Below are positions 57,768 to 63,407 of a stretch of DNA of 64,000 nucleotides, in pieces (within the stretch, counting starts at the first letter, position 1; each line of letters starts with the position of its first letter). The DNA lies in NCBI GenBank assembly GCA_027310565.1, contig DAIDAP010000001.1:62001-126000 (forward strand), given 5' to 3'. Position numbers and translations under genes: made by a program. This DNA comes from Chloroflexota bacterium. Its GTDB lineage: Bacteria > Chloroflexota > Limnocylindria > P2-11E. The notes below the pieces were generated by a model that worked only from the letters and a program-made list of their open reading frames with translations, did no database searches and had not been told where the DNA came from.

Positions 57768-58710
57768 CCGCGCGTTCGTCCTGGTGCTCGGGCTCGGCGC
57801 CGTGTCGGGCGCCGTCCTCGGCGGGCTCCTCGCCGTGCTCGTCCCGCGCACCGCGCAGGTGCTCGCGACGGGGCCCGACGACCTCGTGGACACCGTGACG
57901 CTCGCGCTGCTCGCGCTCGCGACGGCCGGCATCGCCCTCGGGCTCGGGTCGCTGTTCCGTCAGCTCCTCGCGACCGCTTCGCTCATCCGCGGCCTCGTCG
58001 CGCGCCGCGTCGCGGCCCCGGCGCGGGTCCGGGCCGTCACGCGGTCCCTGGACATCGCGTCGCGCGTCGACGTCGTGTCCGACGCGCGCGCGTTCGCGTT
58101 CTGCTACTGGTTCCGGCGGCCGCGGATCTGCGTCTCGACCGGCCTGGTCCGCGCGCTCTCGAACGAGGAGCTGCGCGCCGTGCTGGCCCACGAGCGCTAC
58201 CACCTGCGGCAGCGCGACCCGCTCCGCGTGGTGATCGCGCGCTACTTCGCCGCCGCGTTGTACGTCGTCCCCGTCGTCGACGAGCTGACGTCCCTCTACG
58301 CGCTGCAGAAGGAGATCGCCGCGGACGACGCGGCGGTGCGCGAGGCGGGTGTCGCGCCCCTCGCCCGCGCGCTGTACAAGGTGCTGCCGACCGCGCCCGG
58401 CGACCTCGGCCTGCTCGCGCCGGTCAGCGGCCTCTCGATCACCGAGGCTCGCATCGACCGGCTCACCCGCGGGCTCGACGTCCCGCTCAGGCTGTCGCCC
58501 GGCTCCGTGGCGCTCTCGGCCGGCGCGCTCGCGGCGGCCGCGGTCCTCGCCGCGATCCGCGTCGGGACGAGCGGCACCTACACGAGCCTCCCGCCGCTCC
58601 TGGCCGTCCCGGCGCTCCTCCTCGCGCCGGCGTCGCTGCTGTTCGCCGCGGCGCTCGCCGGCGGCGCGCACCAGGTCCGCGCGGTCGCCGGTCTGGCCAC
58701 CCGACGCTAG
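57757..58710 (+). CDS. M56-family membrane metallopeptidase (BlaR1-like)
   Basis: 317 aa from GTG 57757. Zinc site LAHERYHLRQRDP (HExxH) with KEIAADDAAVREAG carrying the third ligand region; FAFCYWFRRPRICVSTGLVRALSNEELRAVL is the M56 lead. Helices on both sides; no penicillin-binding sensor domain at the C-terminus, which consists of two helices. It should cleave the BlaI-like partner on a signal sensed by its own short loops. No beta-lactamase gene is in the window. Confidence 0.87.
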   Translation: MRADRAFVLVLGLGAVSGAVLGGLLAVLVPRTAQVLATGPDDLVDTVTLALLALATAGIALGLGSLFRQLLATASLIRGLVARRVAAPARVRAVTRSLDIASRVDVVSDARAFAFCYWFRRPRICVSTGLVRALSNEELRAVLAHERYHLRQRDPLRVVIARYFAAALYVVPVVDELTSLYALQKEIAADDAAVREAGVAPLARALYKVLPTAPGDLGLLAPVSGLSITEARIDRLTRGLDVPLRLSPGSVALSAGALAAAAVLAAIRVGTSGTYTSLPPLLAVPALLLAPASLLFAAALAGGAHQVRAVAGLATRR

Positions 58711-58721
58711 GCAAGCCGGCC

Positions 58722-58750
58722 TTTACTTCCGGCCGCCAAAGCCGGATAGT
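58722..58750 (+). promoter_or_regulatory. Candidate promoter of the secreted-peptide gene
   Basis: -35 TTTACT (58722-58727), 17-bp spacer, -10 GATAGT (58745-58750), each 4 of 6 to consensus. It would give a leader of about 50 nt, unlike the leaderless neighbours. Confidence 0.4.
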
Positions 58751-58783
58751 CGCCGGCGGAGGGGCCCAGCGACACAAATCGCC

Positions 58784-58805
58784 GGTGGGGTCGGGAGGAC
58801 CCACC
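58784..58805 (+). promoter_or_regulatory. Hairpin holding the Shine-Dalgarno of the peptide gene
   Basis: GGTGGGGTC (58784-58792) pairs with GACCCACC (58798-58805) with one bulged G, leaving GGGAG (58793-58797), the core of the Shine-Dalgarno, in the 5-nt loop. ATG 58808 follows at once. Translation may depend on this fold. Confidence 0.45.
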
Positions 58806-58807
58806 TA

Positions 58808-58933
58808 ATGTCGATCCGTCGTGCTCTTCAGATCGTGACCTTCGCTTTCGCCCTGGTGTTCGCGATGAGCGTCCCCGCGGCCAGCCTGAGCGCCTACGCC
58901 TGCGACCCCACAGACACAGGCGGCCTCTGCTAG
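58808..58933 (+). CDS. Small secreted Cys-peptide precursor (candidate signal peptide pheromone)
   Basis: 41 aa. MSIRRALQIV is a basic start, TFAFALVFAMSVPAASLSA a hydrophobic core, and the chain ends YACDPTDTGGLC. A signal-peptidase site AYA before Cys would free CDPTDTGGLC, ten residues with Cys at both ends, able to form a disulfide ring. GGGAGG precedes ATG 58808 by 9 nt. The next gene on the same strand encodes an XRE-TPR regulator. That is the arrangement of RRNPP peptide-receptor pairs. No homologue recalled. Alternatives: small structural secreted peptide or non-signalling leader. Confidence 0.6.
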   Translation: MSIRRALQIVTFAFALVFAMSVPAASLSAYACDPTDTGGLC

Positions 58934-58968
58934 AGAGCTCCGCGTCGCACAGGCCCCCACGCGGGGCC

Positions 58969-59030
58969 GACCGAGACAAACGGGCATCCTGGGCCCGTGG
59001 ACCCCGACCGGCATCGCCCCGGTCTCGGTC
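58969..59030 (+). other. Structured intergenic region between peptide and regulator genes
   Basis: GACCGAGAC (58969-58977) pairs with GTCTCGGTC (59022-59030) over 9 bp. Inside lie CGGGC/GCCCG (58981-58985 with 58993-58997) and ACCGG/CCGGT. Together a three-armed fold ending the peptide transcript or regulating the regulator gene. No U-tract follows. Confidence 0.4.
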
Positions 59031-59054
59031 CGAGATTTCAGGGTTCACGCTGGA

Positions 59055-59083
59055 TTGACCGCCGGCTTGCCGCTTCGTAAAGT
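59055..59083 (+). promoter_or_regulatory. Sigma-70-like promoter of the XRE-TPR gene
   Basis: -35 TTGACC (59055-59060), 17-bp spacer, -10 TAAAGT (59078-59083), 9 nt before GTG 59093. One of the strongest promoters in the window, and leaderless. Confidence 0.65.
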
Positions 59084-59092
59084 GACGGTGCT

Positions 59093-60373
59093 GTGGCTCT
59101 GGTTCGACCCGGGATGGCCTCCGACGTCGGCGCGCGCATCCGCTCGCTGCGGACGGCGAAGGGCCTCACGCAGGCGCAGGTCGCGGAGCCGCTGTACACC
59201 AAGGCCTACATCTCGATGCTCGAGTCCGGCCGGACGCGGGCGTCGATGAAGGCGCTCGAGCACATCGCGGGCGTGCTCGGCGTGAAGCCCTCGGACCTGC
59301 TGGGCGGCTCGTCCACGCCGGCGACGCCGCAGTACGAGCTGGTGGAGGCCAGACGCCTGCTCGAAGAGGGAAGGGCGAAGGATGCCCTGGTGATCCTCGA
59401 GAAGCTCGAGGACGGACTGACCGCGTCGGACCAGCTGGTCCGGCTGCGCTATCTCGCCACCGCGTACAACCTGATCGGTCAGCCAAAGCAGGCGTTCCCG
59501 GTGATCGAACGTGCCCAGCGAATGGCGGAGCTCCTCGAGAGCGTCGAGGAGTCCGTGCGCGTGAAGGCGGTCCTGGCCTCCGCGCACGCGAAGACGTACG
59601 CGTATTCGGACGCGATCCGGCTGCTCCGCGAATGCGTGACCGCCTGCGAGAGCGGTGAGGTGAAGGACCCCACGTTCCATTTCCGCAGGCTCGTCGATCT
59701 CGCCGTGAATCTGACCAACGATCGTCAGCCCAAGCAGGCGCTCGCGATGTACGAGCGCGCGATCGAGCTGAGCTCGCGGTTCTCCGATCAGGCCTCGTCG
59801 GCCTTCCTGTACGCGGGCATCGCGAAGCTGTATCAGAACGAGGGTGACCTGGAAGCCGCGATCAGGTACAACCAGAAGAGCCTTCAGGTCTACGAAGAGC
59901 TCGGCCTTCTCGACCAGGCCGCTTGTGCTTTGGACAACGCCGCGATGCTCTACGCCGACTACGGGAGCAAGGAGCGTGCGCGTGAGTGTCTCGAGCGCGC
60001 GGGGCGGCTTGCGACCGCAGCGGGGCGATTCGGCACGCTGGCGTCGATCCGCGCGTCCGAGGCGGAGGTCACGGCGAAGGGCGACCCCGCCGCCGGGCTC
60101 GAGGCCGCGCAGGAAGCGCTCAAGTTCGCGCGCAAGATCGACCAGCCCGACGCGCAGGTGCGCTGCCTCATCCTCATCGGCGAGGCGAAGATGGCGTCGA
60201 GCCCCACCGCGGCGAGGCGCTCCTTCCAGGAGGCCAGCCAGCTCGCCGAGGCGCGCGTCCCGCACCTGCTGCGGGTCGTGTTCGACCGCTGGTCGCGCGC
60301 GGTCGAGGCGAAGGGCGACAGCGACGAAGCGCTCCGGCTCGCGCGCCGGGCGCTCGAGACAGCACGCACATAG
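59093..60373 (+). CDS. XRE-family regulator with TPR repeats (RRNPP-like)
   Basis: 426 aa from GTG 59093 (ATG 59114 possible). Residues about 11-72 are an XRE helix-turn-helix (VGARIRSLRTAKGLTQAQVA ... YISMLESGRTRASMKALEHIAGVLGV). From about 80 to 420 run helical TPR pairs (RYLATAYNLIGQPKQAFPVIERAQR, AVNLTNDRQPKQALAMYERAIELSS, AKLYQNEGDLEAAIRYNQKSLQVYEELG, NAAMLYADYGSKERARECLERAGRLA, ARRSFQEASQLAEA). This is the build of cytoplasmic peptide receptors such as PlcR, PrgX and Rap-type proteins. Codon use in the TPR part is less GC-biased than in neighbours. The secreted-peptide gene lies 159 nt upstream. Confidence 0.85.
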   Translation: MALVRPGMASDVGARIRSLRTAKGLTQAQVAEPLYTKAYISMLESGRTRASMKALEHIAGVLGVKPSDLLGGSSTPATPQYELVEARRLLEEGRAKDALVILEKLEDGLTASDQLVRLRYLATAYNLIGQPKQAFPVIERAQRMAELLESVEESVRVKAVLASAHAKTYAYSDAIRLLRECVTACESGEVKDPTFHFRRLVDLAVNLTNDRQPKQALAMYERAIELSSRFSDQASSAFLYAGIAKLYQNEGDLEAAIRYNQKSLQVYEELGLLDQAACALDNAAMLYADYGSKERARECLERAGRLATAAGRFGTLASIRASEAEVTAKGDPAAGLEAAQEALKFARKIDQPDAQVRCLILIGEAKMASSPTAARRSFQEASQLAEARVPHLLRVVFDRWSRAVEAKGDSDEALRLARRALETART

Positions 60374-60390
60374 CGGCCCGCCGCCGCCGC

Positions 60391-60396
60391 TAGCCT
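60391..60396 (+). promoter_or_regulatory. -10 element TAGCCT
   Basis: TAGCCT, 7 nt before ATG 60404; leaderless start of the cysteine operon. Confidence 0.5.
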
Positions 60397-60403
60397 CTTC
60401 TCC

Positions 60404-61318
60404 ATGACCCTCAGCGCGGCGCTCGTGCGCGAGCGCGTGCGCGGCACGATCCTCGAGCGCATCGGCGACACGCCGCTCGTCCGTCTGCGGCGCATCGACG
60501 CCGGTCTGCGCGGCGAGCTCTGGGCCAAGCTCGAGTCGGCCAACCCCGGCGGCAGCCTGAAGGACCGCGCCGGCCTGTGGATGGTCATGGCCGCCGAGGT
60601 CGAGGGACGCATCGGCAAGGACAGCGTCGTCCTCGACGCGACCAGCGGGAACACCGGCGTCGCGCTCGCGATGGTCTGCGCGGTGCGCGGGCACCGCTGC
60701 GCGCTGGTCATGCCCGACAAGGTCTCGTCCGAGCGCCGGCGCATCGCGCGCGCGTTCGGGGCCGAGGTCATGCTCAGCGATCCGCTCGAGGGCACCGACG
60801 GCGCGATCCGCGAGGCGCGCCGCCTCGCCGCCTCCGACCCGCGTTACGTGTACGTCGACCAGTACTCGAACAGGGCGAACCCGCTCGCCCACGAGCACAC
60901 GACGGGGCCGGAGATCTGGTCGCAGACCGCCGGGCGGGTCACCCACGTCGTCGCGGGCGTCGGCACCTCCGGGACGGTCGGCGGCATCTCCGCGGCCCTG
61001 CGGCCGAAGGGCGTGCGCGTCGTCGCCGTGCAGCCGGACGACCCGCTGCACGGCATCGAGGGCTGGAAGCACATGCCGACCGCGCTGCGCCCGGCGATCT
61101 GGGACGAGCGGGTCGCGGATGTGCACATGGTCCAGGGCACCGAGGAGGCGCTCGCCATGACGCGCAGACTCGCGAGGGAAGAGGGCATCTTCAGCGGCCC
61201 GTCCGGCGGCGGCGCGGTCGCCGCGGCGGTGCGGGTCGCGCGGGAAGAGAGCGGCCGTATCGTCGTGTTGATCGCCGATGGGGGCGAGCGATACCTGGGC
61301 ACCACGCTCTGGGAGTGA
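60404..61318 (+). CDS. cysM: Cysteine synthase, CysM type
   Basis: 304 aa. IGDTPLVRLRRI, PLP-lysine in NPGGSLKDRAG (Lys about 53), LDATSGNTGVALAMV, VAGVGTSGTVGGI and FSGPSGGGAVAAAV. Followed within 5 nt by a ThiS-like carrier and then a JAMM peptidase, it should be the CysM that takes sulfur from thiocarboxylated CysO, known from mycobacteria, rather than from free sulfide. The best acceptor there is O-phosphoserine. Confidence 0.9.
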   Translation: MTLSAALVRERVRGTILERIGDTPLVRLRRIDAGLRGELWAKLESANPGGSLKDRAGLWMVMAAEVEGRIGKDSVVLDATSGNTGVALAMVCAVRGHRCALVMPDKVSSERRRIARAFGAEVMLSDPLEGTDGAIREARRLAASDPRYVYVDQYSNRANPLAHEHTTGPEIWSQTAGRVTHVVAGVGTSGTVGGISAALRPKGVRVVAVQPDDPLHGIEGWKHMPTALRPAIWDERVADVHMVQGTEEALAMTRRLAREEGIFSGPSGGGAVAAAVRVAREESGRIVVLIADGGERYLGTTLWE

Positions 61319-61322
61319 AGCG

Positions 61323-61601
61323 ATGTCGGTGACCGTGCGCCTGCCGGGCGCGCTCCGCGACGCGGCCGGCGGCAAGACGAAGCTCGAGGCGACCGGAGGA
61401 ACGCTGCGCGACGTCATCGCCGACGTCGACCGCCGCCACCCCGGGTTCCGCGGACGCATCGTCGACGAGAGCGGCCGGCTGCGGACGTACGTGAACGTCT
61501 ACGTCGGCGACGAGGACGTGCGGACGCACGGCGGCGTCGACGCCGCGGTGCCCGACGGCGCCGAGGTGATGATCATCCCGGCGATGGCGGGCGGGCGATG
61601 A
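61323..61601 (+). CDS. cysO: ThiS/MoaD-like sulfur carrier protein (CysO)
   Basis: 92 aa. VTVRLPGALRDAAGGKTKLEATGGTLRDVIADVDRRHPGFRGRIVDESGRLRTYVNVYVGDEDVR is a beta-grasp fold; the chain ends AEVMIIPAMAGGR. The reactive Gly-Gly is followed by one extra Arg, so activation would need trimming first, or the carrier is used differently. Neighbours cysM and mec support CysO identity. Confidence 0.87.
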   Translation: MSVTVRLPGALRDAAGGKTKLEATGGTLRDVIADVDRRHPGFRGRIVDESGRLRTYVNVYVGDEDVRTHGGVDAAVPDGAEVMIIPAMAGGR

Positions 61602-61657
61602 GACCCGAGCCGTCGCTCGGCCTGCGCGCGAGGGCCCGCGGGCGGGCCCTCTGGTAG
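61598..61657 (+). CDS. Nineteen-codon ORF (MRPEPSLGLRARARGRALW) between cysO and mec
   Basis: ATG 61598 sits in the cysO stop (ATGA); the ORF ends at TAG 61655, which overlaps the first codon (GTA 61654) of the mec frame. It spans a strong hairpin, so ribosomes translating it would melt the hairpin. Likely a translational relay. Confidence 0.35.
   Translation: MRPEPSLGLRARARGRALW
61630..61651 (+). other. 9-bp hairpin between cysO and mec
   Basis: GAGGGCCCG (61630-61638) pairs with CGGGCCCTC (61643-61651), loop CGGG. It stands just before the mec frame. May be a processing or pausing site; no U-tract. Confidence 0.5.
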
Positions 61658-62064
61658 CGCGCGAGCAGCTGCGCCTCGCGCCGGAGCCGCGCGACGCGAT
61701 CGTCGCGCACGCGCGCGAGGGCGCGCCGGACGAGGTCTGCGGCCTCGTCGCCGGGCGCGGCGGCCGCGGCGAGCGGCTCATCCGCTGCGCGAACGTCCAT
61801 GCGACGCCGACGACGCGCTACCGGATCGACCCGCGCGAGCAGCTGCGCGCGTTCCGCGAGATGGACGACCGCGGCGAGGAGCTGGTCGCGATCTACCACA
61901 GCCATCCGCTGAGCCAGCCCTACCCGTCGCCGACCGACCGCGCCGAGGCCCACTACCCCGACGCCTTCTACCTCCTCGTCTCGCTGCGCGCGCCGGAGCC
62001 GGAGCTGCGCGCGTATCGGATCGCGCCCGACGGCGCCGTGCGGGAGGCCGACCTCATCACGTAA
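61654..62064 (+). CDS. mec: JAMM/MPN+ metalloprotease (Mec-like, CysO-cysteine peptidase)
   Basis: About 136 aa. Catalytic site: Glu in PDEVCGLVAGRG and the JAMM motif YHSHPLSQPYPSPTDRAEA (H-x-H-x7-S-x2-D). In mycobacteria Mec releases cysteine from the CysO-Cys adduct. Upstream of the conserved QLRLAPEPRDAIVAHARE there is no ATG or GTG; the frame begins with CTG 61651 or GTA 61654, the latter overlapping the TAG of the small ORF. The start is tentative; ATG 61861 would destroy the domain. Confidence 0.8.
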   Translation, partial: VAREQLRLAPEPRDAIVAHAREGAPDEVCGLVAGRGGRGERLIRCANVHATPTTRYRIDPREQLRAFREMDDRGEELVAIYHSHPLSQPYPSPTDRAEAHYPDAFYLLVSLRAPEPELRAYRIAPDGAVREADLIT

Positions 62065-62138
62065 GGCCGTGCTGGCTGGCGGAACCCGCCGGGCGCGCGC
62101 ACGTTGTACCGGTAGACCGTTCCCCGGAGGATCCGACG

Positions 62139-63401
62139 ATGCGTGCGTCCCGCGCGCTGCTCATGGCGGTGCTGGCCGGTCTGGTCGTCTCGGCGTGCGC
62201 CGGCCCCGCCGCCGCGGCGGAGGAGATCCGCTCGTCGGCTCCGCGCGGGTCCGCGGACGCCGCCGCCGCGGCGAAGGCCGCGGCCGCGCTCGACGCGTTC
62301 GCGACCGACCTCTACCGCGAGCTGGCGAAGAAGGAGGGCAACCTCGTGCTCTCCCCGTACAGCGTCGCCGTCGCGCTCGCGATGGCGCGCGCCGGCGCGG
62401 CCGGCGAGACCGCCGCGCAGATGGACGCCGTGCTGTACGCCGCGCTGGCGGGCGACCTGGACGCCGGGTACAACGCGCTCGATCAGGCCCTCGCGACACG
62501 TTCGGGGAAGTTCAAGGTCGGCGATCAGACCCTCGAGCTCGAGCTCGCGACGGCGAACCGGCTCTGGGGCCAGAAGGGCTTCACGTTCGAGCAGGCCTTC
62601 CTCGACCGTCTCGCCGCGTCGTACGGGGCGGGCATGCAGATCGTCGACTACAAGGCGGCGCCGGAAGCGTCCCGCAAGACCATCAACGCCTGGGTCGAGG
62701 AGCGCACGCGCGGCCGCATCGTGGACCTCATCCCGCAGGGCGTCATCGACGCGCTGACCCGTCTCGTGCTCACGAACGCGATCTACCTCAAGGCGAGCTG
62801 GCTGTACCGGTTCGGCGACGCGACTGCGGCGCCGTTCACGCTCGCCGACGGGTCCAGCGTCCAGGCGCAGCTCATGCCCCTCAGCGAGGGCCTCCAGTAC
62901 GGCAGGGGCGACGGCTACCAGGCCGTGCAGCTGCCGTACGCCGGCGGGCTCGCGATGATCGCGCTCGTGCCCGACGCCGGGACGCTCGCCGCGTTCGAGG
63001 CGTCGCTCGACGGCACCAAGCTGCGGGCGATCGTCGGCGGCCTGCGCTCGACCCGCGTCGATCTGTGGCTGCCCAAGTTCTCCTACCGGACCGAGGCGAG
63101 CCTCAAGGACACACTCGGCGTGCTCGGTATGCCGGTCGCGTTCACCGGCGAGGCGGACTTCTCGGGCATCACGAAGGAGGCCCCGCTCGAGATCGCCGAC
63201 GTCCTGCACCAGGCGTTCATCGCGGTCGACGAGAAGGGCACCGAGGCCGCGGCCGCGACAGCGGTCGTCATGCGCGAGACGGCCGCGCCGGCCGACCAGG
63301 TCGAGCTGCGCATCGACCGGCCGTTCCTGTACCTCATCCAGGACACCGCGACCGGCGCGATCCTGTTCATGGGACGCGTGAGCGACCCGACGAAGTCGTA
63401 A
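62139..63401 (+). CDS. Serpin lipoprotein (protease inhibitor)
   Basis: 420 aa, ATG with CGGAGGA upstream. Lipobox LVVSAC at residues 15-20, so membrane-tethered. Serpin marks: NLVLSPYSVAVALAMARAGAAGETAAQM, TANRLWGQ, RIVDLIPQGVIDALTRLVLTNAIYLKASW, ADVLHQAFIAVDEKGTEAAAATAVVM and RPFLYLIQDTATGAILFMGRV. The hinge GTEAAAATA is of the inhibitory kind. By counting from the conserved Glu (P17) the scissile bond is near RET-A. Inhibits a serine or cysteine protease outside the cell. Confidence 0.92.
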   Translation: MRASRALLMAVLAGLVVSACAGPAAAAEEIRSSAPRGSADAAAAAKAAAALDAFATDLYRELAKKEGNLVLSPYSVAVALAMARAGAAGETAAQMDAVLYAALAGDLDAGYNALDQALATRSGKFKVGDQTLELELATANRLWGQKGFTFEQAFLDRLAASYGAGMQIVDYKAAPEASRKTINAWVEERTRGRIVDLIPQGVIDALTRLVLTNAIYLKASWLYRFGDATAAPFTLADGSSVQAQLMPLSEGLQYGRGDGYQAVQLPYAGGLAMIALVPDAGTLAAFEASLDGTKLRAIVGGLRSTRVDLWLPKFSYRTEASLKDTLGVLGMPVAFTGEADFSGITKEAPLEIADVLHQAFIAVDEKGTEAAAATAVVMRETAAPADQVELRIDRPFLYLIQDTATGAILFMGRVSDPTKS

Positions 63402-63407
63402 GCCAGG

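Noticed and set aside
62065-62138. Possible regulatory RNA before the serpin gene
   Set aside because: Only a Shine-Dalgarno and weak TACCGG/TAGACC hexamers seen; no stable conserved-looking fold.
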